A stretch of 48,055 nt of DNA from Io17-Chloro-G2 sp034428715 (GTDB lineage: Bacteria; Chloroflexota; Dehalococcoidia; Lucifugimonadales; UBA3495). The position numbers were made by a program, and so were the translations under genes. Each line of letters opens with the position of its first letter. Positions within the stretch are counted from its first letter, which is position 1. Below, one piece after another: positions 17,124 to 25,312 of this stretch. Location of the stretch: assembly GCA_034428715.1 (NCBI GenBank), contig DAOUHE010000005.1:1-48055 (forward strand), written 5' to 3'. The notes below the pieces were generated by a model. That model was not told where the DNA came from. It saw only the letters and a list, made by a program, of their open reading frames with translations, and did no database searches.

Positions 17124-17400
17124 CTTGACTCGCCGAAAACGCCAGTATCGCCATTTTGCAAAATCGGTGGCCCGCTGGCCAGGCCTGTGCCTTAAAGGAC
17201 TGGCTGGCTGATCATTTAAACCATTGGGCAAATGGTTAGGCTGAAGCGCAAATCATTCAGGATCAACCTTTGCGCTAGATACTTGGCTGCGTTGCCCGGC
17301 CCAATATGCCACCTTCTCTAACGTAGATGACCGCCTGGTTCCCAAATGCGCCCGTGGTAGGAACATTCGGAGTTCCCGCCAAATGAACGGCGGAGCTTGC

Positions 17401-18600
17401 CTAAACCACAGGAATCGCGAACTCCGGTTCAGGCTGGCGGGCAAAACGGGCAAGTAAGGGATTGATCAGACATAGCGCGCCACCCAAAGCGGAATTCCCC
17501 ATCACTTTGGCGATGGCCCGGCTGTGCCAATCGAACGAAACGTCAGGAGAACTCATCAGGTCCGTGTGAACCCCAGCGGCCACCGCCTGACGCATCAACG
17601 ATCCTATCTGCCGGTCGTTTAGAAATTCGAACAAACGCCGGGCCGAATAACCCACTTCCAATTCATGTGCCAACAGTTCCCGCCAGCGCCGGTGGTATTG
17701 GCTGAGCTTGCCCGCAGAAAGATCGCCCGCATCCAGGCAATTGGCCAGGATCTCAGCGGCGATCTCACTGCACATCAAGGAGTAATAGATCCCGCCGCCG
17801 GTGGTCGGCTTCACATGGCCGGCGGAATCTCCCACCACCAGAACCCGGTCAGCGTAGGTCCGCTTCAACGGCCGAAGCGGCACCCCCCAACATGCTGACT
17901 CTTCAATGACCGATGTAATACGCCCAAGCGCCATTTGCCGTGATATGAAGAAAGCCAAATGGCTGGGCGCATTTCGGCGGGACATCAATCCCACCAGAGC
18001 CCGGTCTCGCCCCGTGGGCGCCAGCCACGCGAAAAACCCCGGCGCCACGTCTTGGCCTAGATGGACTTCGATCTCATCAACGTCTCTGGTGGCGACTAAG
18101 GCTTGAACCCCGGCCACATGATCTGACACGGAACCCAATCCCAATTGGCGGGTAAGGGGAGATCCGAAACCGGCGGCCAACACCAGGGACCTGGCGTGAT
18201 AAACTCCTCGACCGGTTGCCACCGTCACTCGCTGCCGGTCCCGGTCCACCGTCGCCACCCGTTGTCCCAAAAGATATCGGGCGCCGGCGGATTTAGCCCG
18301 CTGGGCAAAGGAGGCCACATAGGCCACCCGGTCAATGATCTTGGCTTTAGGAAAGGGGGTATCAAACCGCACCGTAGGGCCGGAAGGGGCCACCACCTGC
18401 GCGGAACAAGCCTCATAAAGAATAAACCGCGGGTCAACTGGGAAACGGCGGTCACACTCTTGGCCGATGATTCCGGTGCACACCTTGTTTCCAATGTCTA
18501 TCCGAGAATCGATCACGGTAACGGAATACCCTTGGAGGGCCAGCGATAACGCCGTATTATTACCGGCAGGTCCGGCGCCCACAACAATCACATCATCCAA
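17401..18600 (-). CDS. Geranylgeranyl reductase-family FAD oxidoreductase
   Basis: 399 residues. N-terminal FAD fold VIVVGAGPAGNNTALSL (G8, G10, G13), then NKVCTGIIG (C41), matching the Cys-containing loop of geranylgeranyl reductases; the second flavin motif VLVVGDSAGHVKPTTGGG lies near residue 270. Relatives reduce isoprenoid double bonds in chlorophyll, menaquinone or archaeal-type lipids. Here it could saturate a quinone or carotenoid side chain; the substrate is inferred, not seen. The start is TTG 18600 with CGAGG nine bases before it. A hydrophobic stretch near the C-terminus (LGGALCLINPLLARF) may touch the membrane. Divergent from the GntR regulator. Confidence 0.85.
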   Translation of the reverse strand: MDDVIVVGAGPAGNNTALSLALQGYSVTVIDSRIDIGNKVCTGIIGQECDRRFPVDPRFILYEACSAQVVAPSGPTVRFDTPFPKAKIIDRVAYVASFAQRAKSAGARYLLGQRVATVDRDRQRVTVATGRGVYHARSLVLAAGFGSPLTRQLGLGSVSDHVAGVQALVATRDVDEIEVHLGQDVAPGFFAWLAPTGRDRALVGLMSRRNAPSHLAFFISRQMALGRITSVIEESACWGVPLRPLKRTYADRVLVVGDSAGHVKPTTGGGIYYSLMCSEIAAEILANCLDAGDLSAGKLSQYHRRWRELLAHELEVGYSARRLFEFLNDRQIGSLMRQAVAAGVHTDLMSSPDVSFDWHSRAIAKVMGNSALGGALCLINPLLARFARQPEPEFAIPVV

Positions 18601-18830
18601 CTCAGCAGACCTCGGCGGATGCCCCCACGATTGGGGCGGTTAATGGCGAGTGACGATTATACTATGGGACGCAAAGTGAAGCCAAGGCAGCTACCCTTGG
18701 CATTTGTCGCAATTGACGGGCTGGAAACAGATTACGGGCACTCTCCTTCGTTTCCATATCCCAGAACCAGTGGCCCGAGCCTTTGGTCCGTCCCAATTTT
18801 GCCAGTTGCTGGCCAGGCTTGACGAATCCC

Positions 18831-18858
18831 TTGACACTGCCTGGCTAAGGTGTAAAAT
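18831..18858 (+). promoter_or_regulatory. Strong predicted promoter of the GntR regulator
   Basis: TTGACA at 18831-18836, a 16-base spacer and TAAAAT at 18853-18858: 11 of 12 consensus bases. Transcription would begin near 18865, about 30 bases before ATG 18896. Confidence 0.7.
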
Positions 18859-18871
18859 GAGGCTGAGTTAG

Positions 18872-18890
18872 AAATTGGTCTGACCACTTT
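18872..18890. promoter_or_regulatory. FadR-like operator, probable autoregulatory site
   Basis: TGGTCTGACCA at 18876-18886 is a perfect palindrome with a central T. AAA/TTT arms extend it to 19 bases with one mismatched pair. TGGTCnGACCA is the core of the E. coli FadR operator and close to PdhR-type sites. It lies just after the predicted transcription start and six bases before the regulator's own start codon. Confidence 0.6.
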
Positions 18891-18895
18891 ACGCC

Positions 18896-19654
18896 ATGCA
18901 GACGCTAGAATCAAAGGTAGGCCGGAGGCTGTACGAAGACATCGTACAGCAGTTTCATGCTCTCATCCGCCAGGGTGAGTTGCAGCATGGCGCCAGACTT
19001 CCTTCGGAACGGGCCATGGCTGAGCAATTCAAGGTTAGCCGCGGCTCGGTGCGCGAGGCCATACGTTCATTGGAACTACAGGGATTGGTGGTCACCAAAC
19101 GAGGCGCCGGCACCTTCATCAACACCCGGGACTTGGAATCGGTGGTGGCGTTGCTGGCGTCGACCCTCAGTTCCGGCCCCGGCTCGCTGGACACCCTGGA
19201 CGACATATTTGAGATGCGCCACGTCCTGGAACCTCAGATCGCCGCCATGGCCGCCCTCAGGGCCAGTCCAGAAGAGGTCGCTGGATTAGCCGAGATACTC
19301 GTGGAGCAGGAACGGCAGATCTCTAACGGTGAAACCGGGGTCGACGCGGATACGGCTTTCCATTTCGCTCTGGCCACCGCCACCCACAACGCCGCGTTGA
19401 TCAAGGTGGTGAGCGCCGTCGAAGATATACTTAGCCGTTCCCGAAACCAGACTTTGCAGGCACCGGGAAGGCCAGGCCGGTCACTCGCTTCCCACCGGCG
19501 GATTTTGGAATCGATCAAACTTGGCGATTCCGAGGAAGCGCGCCGGGCCATGGACCACCATTTGGCGGTGGTTGAACCGCCGGAAATTGCGAGCGGTCAG
19601 CGGTCAGGCATCAGCTATCAGGGGGAAGCACTAGAACTAACCGCTGATTGCTGA
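18896..19654 (+). CDS. GntR-family (FadR/FCD subgroup) transcriptional regulator
   Basis: 252 residues. N-terminal winged helix (about 10-75) with LPSERAMAEQFKVSRGSVREAIRSLE and a wing ending RGAGTFI, then an all-helical FCD domain (about 95-225) with DDIFEMRHVLEPQIAAMAA, DADTAFHFALATATHN and SHRRILESIKLGD: the Asp and His residues that bind a metal and carboxylate ligand in FCD regulators. It likely senses an organic acid and controls the oxidoreductase genes that start 31 bases after its stop, as well as itself through the operator at 18872-18890. The last roughly 20 residues (from ASGQRSG) are encoded by a dispersed repeat and are unlikely to be ancestral. No Shine-Dalgarno site is evident. 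Confidence 0.92.
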   Translation: MQTLESKVGRRLYEDIVQQFHALIRQGELQHGARLPSERAMAEQFKVSRGSVREAIRSLELQGLVVTKRGAGTFINTRDLESVVALLASTLSSGPGSLDTLDDIFEMRHVLEPQIAAMAALRASPEEVAGLAEILVEQERQISNGETGVDADTAFHFALATATHNAALIKVVSAVEDILSRSRNQTLQAPGRPGRSLASHRRILESIKLGDSEEARRAMDHHLAVVEPPEIASGQRSGISYQGEALELTADC

Positions 19655-19666
19655 CGGCTGACAGCT
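19593..19666. repeat. Dispersed AGCTGTCAGC/ATCAGC-type repeat forming an imperfect hairpin
   Basis: The left arm around 19593-19621 (GGTCAGCGGTCAGGCATCAG) and right arm around 19639-19666 (GCTGATTGCTGACGGCTGAC) are imperfect reverse complements. The repeat overlaps the 3' end of the GntR gene and ends just before the next ribosome site. Related sequence occurs at 26417-26452 and 28043-28075. Confidence 0.55.
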
Positions 19667-19685
19667 AAAAAAAGGAGGAACTGCC

Positions 19686-20837
19686 ATGAGCACAGTCGCC
19701 GTGGAGGTGGTGTACCGAGGGATTTTCCAGAAAAGTCTGGCGCGGAACATTGTGCGTGCCATAGTTTTTGCCGCCCGGAAAGAGGGCAAAATAGGGACGG
19801 CTTTTGGCCGTTATGGAGACTCTCCCGAGCGCAATGGTATCCCCGCTAAACAGTTCGCCATCGTCGCCGACGATCCCATAGAACTGGAAGAGAGCTTGGC
19901 GGTGTACGAAGCTTCGGAGGTGGACGTCACCATCAACGTGGACGACACCATGTGCAAGGGCGTGGAGTCTTGGGCCTGGTACGGTTTGCAGCCCATCAAC
20001 GAGTTGACCAAGCCCAACGGCACCCTCATCGTGACCTCTAGGCAAGATGCCGACTCTTTGGTAGAGGACATACATCAGAAAGACTCTCCTTACAACCTGG
20101 CCATCGTGCCCGGCACCGTCAGCTTCTCCGGTCTGTGGGTATATAAAGACGACCACACCGACGTCCGGATATTGGGCACCCTTTGCCGGGTTTGCCCACA
20201 GTTGGTCACCCTGGATTCCATGCTCCAGGTAATCCAGGAGCAGTGGGGCGACGAGGTGAAGGTGATCTCGGCCCAAAAAACCTACGACCGGGTTGCCACC
20301 AGACTGGTGGAGCCCGGAGAGGGCAACAGCGAAACCCCCTTCAAGTTTGACCTCCCCGGTTGGACTCAGATGGAGGAGGGTTTGGTGATCAGGGGCATTG
20401 AGCAAGGCGGCGGTTTCCGGGGCGGAGAGGAGGGCTACGAGCCCATCCGAAATTCGGTGTTCAAGAAGTGGAGCACCAGGTCCATGAGGCCGGTGATCAA
20501 TTTCGAGACCTGCATCAAGTGCACCCTCTGTTGGTTGCAATGTCCCGACACTTGCTTCGACGTTACGCCCGACGGCCTATACGACGCCAACATGGAGTCG
20601 TGCTGCGGCTGCGGCGTCTGTGAGGCGGTGTGCCCGGTTCCCGAGTGCGTCACCATGGTGAGCGAAGCAGATTTCAACGATAACAACAGCCAGTGGGAGA
20701 TGTGGCAGAAAGATAAGGACGGCTACAATAGTTGGATGACCGGCCTGGTGGAGAAACAAAAGACTGAAGCCCGAACCCACGGTTACCACCACCTCGGCGG
20801 CTACACCGAAGAGGTTGCGGCCACGGAGGACGACTAA
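19686..20837 (+). CDS. 2-oxoacid:ferredoxin oxidoreductase, fused gamma and delta subunits
   Basis: 383 residues. Residues 1 to about 190 are a gamma (catalytic-domain III) subunit: VEVVYRGIFQKSLARNIVRAIVFAA and later RNGIPAKQFAIVAD, TINVDDTMCKG, GTLIVTS. The C-terminal part is a ferredoxin-like delta subunit with two 4Fe-4S motifs, C276-C279-C282-C286 and C306-C309-C312-C316. In many organisms these are separate genes (porG, porD). The complex splits a 2-oxoacid with CoA into acyl-CoA, CO2 and reduced ferredoxin; the delta domain passes the electrons out. AAGGAGG lies six bases upstream of ATG 19686. The stop overlaps the next start (TAATG), so translation is coupled. Confidence 0.9.
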   Translation: MSTVAVEVVYRGIFQKSLARNIVRAIVFAARKEGKIGTAFGRYGDSPERNGIPAKQFAIVADDPIELEESLAVYEASEVDVTINVDDTMCKGVESWAWYGLQPINELTKPNGTLIVTSRQDADSLVEDIHQKDSPYNLAIVPGTVSFSGLWVYKDDHTDVRILGTLCRVCPQLVTLDSMLQVIQEQWGDEVKVISAQKTYDRVATRLVEPGEGNSETPFKFDLPGWTQMEEGLVIRGIEQGGGFRGGEEGYEPIRNSVFKKWSTRSMRPVINFETCIKCTLCWLQCPDTCFDVTPDGLYDANMESCCGCGVCEAVCPVPECVTMVSEADFNDNNSQWEMWQKDKDGYNSWMTGLVEKQKTEARTHGYHHLGGYTEEVAATEDD

Positions 20838-22060
20838 TGACCAGCTTGCAAACTCAGCCTGCCCAACAAGGCACCGAAGAGCTGATCAGCGGCAGCGAGG
20901 CCATTGCAATTGCGTGTTCCCTAGCCGACGTGGACGTCATCACCGCTTATCCCATCCGCCCCTACGACACGGTGATGCAATACGTCTCCAAGCTCAAGGC
21001 CGACGGCGCATTTGACTGCGATTTTATCGTCGCCGAAAGCGAGCATTCCCAGTTCGAGATCGTCAAGCACGCCTCCTCAGTGGGGGCCAGGACATTCTGC
21101 GGCTCCAGCGGGGTGGGTTGGTTCTACGCCTTTGAAGCGATCACGGTGACCGCGGGCCTCCGGCTGCCGGTGGTGGCCATGGTGGGCAACCGGGCGTTGG
21201 ACGATCCTGGCGCCTTCGGCGTGGAGCACAACGACGCCTTGGCCGTGCGGGACCTTGGCTGGATGCTATACTGGGCGGCAACCGCGCAGGAAGCACTGGA
21301 CATCGCTTTGTTGGCGTGGCGGGTGGCAGAAGACCCCCGGGTTTTCCTGCCCTTCGCCATCAGCTGCGACGGCTCCTTCCTGACCCACTCACAGGCCATC
21401 GTGAACGTGCCTCCGGTGGAGCAGGTGAATAGATTCCTGCCGCCTTACGACCGGGGCAAGTTGCAGCTCCACCCAGACAATCCCATCACGATAGCGCCCC
21501 AGGTCAATGAAGACTGGCTGATGGAGATCCGGCGCCAAACCGACGAAGCGATGCGCCGCACCGTCGGCGTCATTAAAGAGGCATATCAAGATTTCAAGGA
21601 CGAGTTCGGCCGCGGCGACCCCAGCCCATTTATAGAAGAATTCATGACCGACGACGCCGAAATAATCCTGGTCGGCATGGGAACCCTGGCTTTGCCTACC
21701 AAGGTCGCCATCCGGCGGATGCGCGAGCAGGGTAAGAAGGTCGGCTTCCTACGGGTGAAATTCTTCCGGCCCTTCCCCGCCGAGGAGTTACGCGAAGCGC
21801 TGGGCAACTGCAAAGCCGTCTGCGTTATCGACCGGGATTACTCCTACGGGTCTCCCTCCTTTGGTGGTGTACTCTTCAACGAAATTCGCTCGACGCTGTA
21901 CCCGCTGGAAAGCCGCCCCCACGTTTTGAACTTCATCGCCGGCCTGGGTGGCCGCGAGGTCCGCGTTAGGGACATAAACCAAATAGTGGACATAGGCCAA
22001 TCGGCCATTGACACCGGCAAGATAGAGCAGGAAACTACCTGGATAGCAGTAAGGGAGTAG
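20837..22060 (+). CDS. porA: 2-oxoacid:ferredoxin oxidoreductase alpha subunit
   Basis: 407 residues. N-terminal PYR domain with the signature region DVITAYPIRPYDTVMQYV and the family's FIVAESEHSQFEIVKHASSVGARTFCGSSGVG, then domain II with EIILVGMGTL and GFLRVKFFRPFPAEELREAL, the PorA hallmark. In pyruvate enzymes the loop reads YPITPS and its Thr contacts the substrate; here that position is Arg (YPIRPYDT), so the natural substrate may be larger or more acidic than pyruvate. It pairs with the beta subunit just downstream (gap of five bases) and the fused gamma-delta subunit upstream; the start overlaps the upstream stop. Confidence 0.9.
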   Translation: MTSLQTQPAQQGTEELISGSEAIAIACSLADVDVITAYPIRPYDTVMQYVSKLKADGAFDCDFIVAESEHSQFEIVKHASSVGARTFCGSSGVGWFYAFEAITVTAGLRLPVVAMVGNRALDDPGAFGVEHNDALAVRDLGWMLYWAATAQEALDIALLAWRVAEDPRVFLPFAISCDGSFLTHSQAIVNVPPVEQVNRFLPPYDRGKLQLHPDNPITIAPQVNEDWLMEIRRQTDEAMRRTVGVIKEAYQDFKDEFGRGDPSPFIEEFMTDDAEIILVGMGTLALPTKVAIRRMREQGKKVGFLRVKFFRPFPAEELREALGNCKAVCVIDRDYSYGSPSFGGVLFNEIRSTLYPLESRPHVLNFIAGLGGREVRVRDINQIVDIGQSAIDTGKIEQETTWIAVRE

Positions 22061-22065
22061 AAACG

Positions 22066-23058
22066 ATGACAACAGTGCAGGAACTGCCAAAAGTAAGCGG
22101 TGTTAAAAATATTCCCATCGCCGAAGGTTTCACTTCCGGCCACCGCACCTGTCAGGGTTGTGAATCGGCTCTGGTGATGCGGCTTATGATCAAAGCGGCC
22201 GGTCCCAGGACCATCGTGGTCGGCAGCACCGGGTGCATGTATGTGGCCAACACCACCTACTACAGCACACCCTGGGTAGTGCCGTGGATGCACACCCAGT
22301 TGGGTTCGTCGGGCTCAGCAGCCATGGGAACAGCCGCGGGATTGGCTTCCATGATGCGCAAGGGCAAGATGAAGCAGGAGCCCATCAACGTAATCGCCTT
22401 CTGCGGCGACGGCGGCGGCGCCGACATGGGCCTGTCTGCCATATCCGCCACGTTGCAGCACGACGAATACAACCTGCTGATCCTCATGTATGATAACGAG
22501 TCCTACGCCAACACCGATATTCAGGTGTCGGGCAGTTCCCCCTGGGGCGCCAACTCCACGTTCAGCCCGCCGGGCAAGGTCCACCGCATCATGAACAAAC
22601 GGTGGAAGAAAAACACGGCCCCCATGCTGGCGGCGGGACATCCCGATGTCCGCTACATAGCCACCGCCTGCGGTTCCTATGGGCTGGATTTCACCAACAA
22701 GATCCGCCGCGCCCTGACCATCGGCGGCCCCACCTTCATCCACAGCATCGACCCTTGCCCCAAGGGTTGGGACTACGACCCCAAATTTTCCCATGAATTG
22801 GGTATGCTGGCGGTGGAGACGGGCCTCTGGGTGCAGTATGAGATCATTGACAACGAACTGATTCTTAACGGTCCCAGCCGGGCCATCGCCAGGGGCATCC
22901 GCAAGCGGAAGCCCGTGGCCGACTACCTGGACCGCCAGGGCCGGTTCGCCCACATGAACGCCGAGGACAAGAAGTTCTTCCAGGCAAAGGTAGACAAGAG
23001 CTGGGAAGAATGGTGGCTCCCCGGTGTCATCCCGATCAAACAGATGAGTGACGAGTGA
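22066..23058 (+). CDS. porB: 2-oxoacid:ferredoxin oxidoreductase beta subunit (ThDP-binding)
   Basis: 330 residues. HRTCQGCESALVMR supplies the first CxxC pair; with STGCMYV and IDPCPKGWDY this gives the four cysteines that hold the proximal 4Fe-4S cluster in beta subunits. CGDGGGADMGLSAISATLQH is the ThDP/Mg motif, followed by LMYDNESYANTDIQVSG, the conserved substrate/cofactor loop. WVVPWMHTQLGSSGSAAMGTA is the active-site segment shared with PorB/VorB. Together with the alpha and gamma-delta genes this makes a full four-domain complex. The operon ends here: a 12-bp palindrome with a one-base centre begins about 35 bases after the stop. Confidence 0.92.
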   Translation: MTTVQELPKVSGVKNIPIAEGFTSGHRTCQGCESALVMRLMIKAAGPRTIVVGSTGCMYVANTTYYSTPWVVPWMHTQLGSSGSAAMGTAAGLASMMRKGKMKQEPINVIAFCGDGGGADMGLSAISATLQHDEYNLLILMYDNESYANTDIQVSGSSPWGANSTFSPPGKVHRIMNKRWKKNTAPMLAAGHPDVRYIATACGSYGLDFTNKIRRALTIGGPTFIHSIDPCPKGWDYDPKFSHELGMLAVETGLWVQYEIIDNELILNGPSRAIARGIRKRKPVADYLDRQGRFAHMNAEDKKFFQAKVDKSWEEWWLPGVIPIKQMSDE

Positions 23059-23093
23059 ACTAACCCTTCTACCGGCATCTAAGCCCTAGAGGC

Positions 23094-23118
23094 AGGGGCG
23101 GGTTTGAAACCCGCCCCT
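23094..23118. repeat. Palindrome family 2 copy (GGGGCGGGTTT/AAACCCGCCCC)
   Basis: Twelve-base perfect arms around a single G, just after the oxidoreductase operon and followed by ATTTCG. It can act as the operon's terminator. The same family occurs inside the RAYT gene at 32335-32363. Confidence 0.75.
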
Positions 23119-23169
23119 ATTTCGTTGGCGAACATGTTTCGTATGAACTGAGTTGCCGTAGGTGGGCCG

Positions 23170-23198
23170 TTGACCCGGCGGTTCACTCCAGTTATGCT
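23170..23198 (+). promoter_or_regulatory. Predicted promoter of the VOC gene
   Basis: TTGACC at 23170-23175, a 17-base spacer and TATGCT at 23193-23198, placing a transcription start about 35 bases before ATG 23240. Confidence 0.5.
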
Positions 23199-23239
23199 AA
23201 CCAATAGAGTCGCAATTCATACCTTTACAGAGGTGAGTT

Positions 23240-23605
23240 ATGGCCATTACGCTGAACCATACGATTGTCCCTGCCAAAGATAAAGAAGAGTCGGCCCGTT
23301 TCTTCGCCAGGATATTCGGTCTTAGCTACGACGGTCCCGCCGGGCACTTCGCCCCGGTGGTCGTCAACGACACCTTGACCATGGATTTCGACAACCGGGA
23401 CGTGCTGGAAAGCCATCACTATGCTTTCCACGTCGGCGATGAGGAATTCGACCAGGTGTTCGGCCGGATCAAGGCCGAGAATATCACCTACGGCAGCGGC
23501 CCCCGGGATTTGGACGACATGCAGATCAACACCCGCCGTGGCGGCCGGGGCTTCTATTGGGTGGACCTTGACGGGCATATCCTGGAGGTGCTGACCAGGA
23601 CCTAA
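23240..23605 (+). CDS. VOC-superfamily (glyoxalase/dioxygenase-like) protein
   Basis: 121 residues, a single VOC unit of two beta-alpha-beta-beta-beta repeats. MAITLNHTIVPAKDKEESARFF is the standard first strand and helix, with His7 as the likely metal ligand; HHYAFHVGDEEFDQVFGRI starts the second repeat; RGFYWVDLDGHILEVLTRT ends it, with Glu in HILEV as the last ligand. Such proteins are lyases, isomerases, dioxygenases or resistance proteins. The substrate is unknown. AGAGGTGAGTT precedes ATG 23240. Confidence 0.85.
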   Translation: MAITLNHTIVPAKDKEESARFFARIFGLSYDGPAGHFAPVVVNDTLTMDFDNRDVLESHHYAFHVGDEEFDQVFGRIKAENITYGSGPRDLDDMQINTRRGGRGFYWVDLDGHILEVLTRT

Positions 23606-23912
23606 AGGCGCATCTAGCCAGTAGGGGCGCACGGCCGTGCGCCCCTACGCCGTCAACACCCCGGTGGCTCCAGATAGGCCGCATAAGGCGCCAGGTAACG
23701 CTAGCCGAAAGGCCAACTTCCGCCGTGTTTCCCTCAAATCCACCCTCCCCAGCCGATGCCGTCCCACAACCACACATTCTTTCCTGCTATTGCCAGACCA
23801 TCCTCCAGATAGTAGATTAACCCATGTCCACCTCAGCCCGCATGCCGGATGTCCTGTTTTCCGGCAGTGGCAGTCCATCTTGGTGCACGCAATCGCTATT
23901 CTGGAGGAAACC
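23606..23912. other. 307-base intergenic region with a perfect palindrome
   Basis: Holds the 28-base palindrome at 23621-23648. The frame that leads into the downstream dehydrogenase is open through it, but its wording (for example NTPVAPDRPHKAPGNASRKA) has no family resemblance and the dehydrogenase has a strong ribosome site at 23903-23907. Nothing else is recognised. Confidence 0.6.
23621..23648. repeat. Palindrome family 1, perfect 28-base copy
   Basis: Both 14-base halves, GTAGGGGCGCACGG and CCGTGCGCCCCTAC, are exact reverse complements without a loop. This is the reference copy. Related copies lie at 25049-25078, 28920-28941, 31980-32002 (decayed), 32605-32630, 38079-38100, 40828-40853 and 47758-47783. 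Confidence 0.9.
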
Positions 23913-25010
23913 ATGTCCAACGACCCCATCAACCTTTACGACTACGAAGACAGGGCTAAACTCACCCTACCTCACAACACCTGGGACTTCATCGACGCCG
24001 GCGCGATGGATATGTTCACCACGCGGCGAAACCGGACCGCCTTCGAGGCGCTGACCCTGCGGCCCCGCTTTCTGCGAGACATCACAGACCGGGATATCTC
24101 CACCACCGTGCTGGGGCAAAAGATCAGTATGCCCGTCATGGTGGCGCCGGCGGGCAGCCACATGGTGGCCCATCCTGACGGTGAACTGGCCACCGCCAGG
24201 GGCGCCGGCAGGTCCGATACATTGATGATGCTCAGCACTGGCTTCAACTACAGCATGGAAGAGGTGTCCGAAGCCGCCTCTGGCCCACTATGGTTCCAGC
24301 TATACCACCGGGGCCACGACCTGAGCGAGATGCTGGTCCTCCGGGCGGAAGAAGCGGGATTCAAAGCCATCGTTTTGACCGTGGACACCCCGTCTCCCAG
24401 TCCTAAAGAACGGGACCTTCGAAACAACAACACCCGGCTTTTCGAGCTGGGAAATTTCAGGGGAACTGACCGGGCGAACAGCGAGATAAGCGGCACCGAC
24501 GAGAGCCCCGGCTGGGCCGTGTCCCGCGCCGCTCCTCTAACCTGGAAGGAACTGGAATGGCTGAAGGGACTGACCTCTTTGCCCCTGGTCTTGAAGGGAG
24601 TCCGAACCGCCGAAGACGCCCACGTGGCAGTGGAGAGCGGTGTTGAAGGGATCCTGGTTTCCACCCACGGCGGAAGGCAGTTGGACATGACCATGGGAGC
24701 GATAGAGATGCTGCCGGAAGTCGTGAGTGCCGCGAATGGCCGGGCGGAGATCTACGTTGACTCGGGTATCCGCCGGGGCAGCGACGTCCTCAAAGCCCTG
24801 GCCCTTGGCGCCCGGGCGGTGGCCATAGGACGGCCTCTTTTCTGGGGCCTGGCCGTCGACGGTGCGGACGGAGTCCATGGTGTGTTGGAGTTGTTGCGGG
24901 AGGAGGTTGACCGGGCCATGGCCTATTGTGGGCAGATGTCGGTGCAAGACCTCGAGCCCGCCCTGATCAACATCCCCGACGATTGGGGAACCGGTACATC
25001 GGCGTCCTAG
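23913..25010 (+). CDS. FMN-dependent 2-hydroxyacid dehydrogenase/oxidase family, copy 1
   Basis: 365 residues from ATG 23913 (GGAGG five bases upstream). TIM-barrel of the glycolate oxidase/lactate dehydrogenase/mandelate dehydrogenase family: FMN contacts in SMPVMVAPAG, Y131 in FQLYHR, D158 in LTVDTP, K228 in LVLKGV, catalytic base H252 and R255 in STHGGRQLD, and GSDVLKALALGARAVAIGRP at the phosphate site. The substrate-carboxylate tyrosine (Y24 in spinach glycolate oxidase) is replaced by Phe26 in WDFIDAGAMD, and Arg164 by Lys. A non-standard 2-hydroxyacid or another substrate is likely. A close paralogue follows at 25313. Confidence 0.92.
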   Translation: MSNDPINLYDYEDRAKLTLPHNTWDFIDAGAMDMFTTRRNRTAFEALTLRPRFLRDITDRDISTTVLGQKISMPVMVAPAGSHMVAHPDGELATARGAGRSDTLMMLSTGFNYSMEEVSEAASGPLWFQLYHRGHDLSEMLVLRAEEAGFKAIVLTVDTPSPSPKERDLRNNNTRLFELGNFRGTDRANSEISGTDESPGWAVSRAAPLTWKELEWLKGLTSLPLVLKGVRTAEDAHVAVESGVEGILVSTHGGRQLDMTMGAIEMLPEVVSAANGRAEIYVDSGIRRGSDVLKALALGARAVAIGRPLFWGLAVDGADGVHGVLELLREEVDRAMAYCGQMSVQDLEPALINIPDDWGTGTSAS

Positions 25011-25312
25011 CAAGTGAGTTGGCACACCTAATGACCGCGTCCCTTTCGGTAGGGGCACGGCATGCCGTGCGCCCCTACATCGCAACGATCGAACTGCCTC
25101 CGTCTCACTCCCTCCCATGACCAAATAGGAAATCCCGTGTTGGCACGCATGCCGTACCCACACGGAAACCGAATAATGCCCGCCGCTTGCCAGCCCCATC
25201 ATCAAGGGGTAAAGTAGCTCATGTTGTGCCTGGAAGCAGAGCATTCCGATTCCAGGTTGTCCGCAGTGCGTCGGCCCAACAAGAATCAAACCGAATCGCG
25301 CAGGAGATAATC
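25011..25312. other. 302-base spacer between the paralogues
   Basis: Holds a palindrome copy at 25049-25078 and a degenerate palindrome-like stretch around 25139-25166 (TTGGCACGCATGCCGTAC). No coding signal. CAGGAGATAATC before ATG 25313 is the second paralogue's ribosome site. Confidence 0.55.
25049..25078. repeat. Palindrome family 1 copy, arms of 14 and 16 bases
   Basis: The left arm GTAGGGGCACGGCA lacks the GC found in the right arm TGCCGTGCGCCCCTAC; otherwise the arms pair fully. It lies between the two FMN dehydrogenase paralogues. Confidence 0.8.

Noticed and set aside
19665..20540. 291-codon minus-strand frame opposite the gamma-delta oxidoreductase gene
   Set aside because: Antisense shadow of a clearly conserved gene; no ribosome site or recognisable domain.
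23637..23912. 92-residue N-terminal extension of FMN dehydrogenase copy 1
   Set aside because: It runs from the palindrome through non-conserved DNA; the paralogue lacks it and a strong ribosome site marks ATG 23913.
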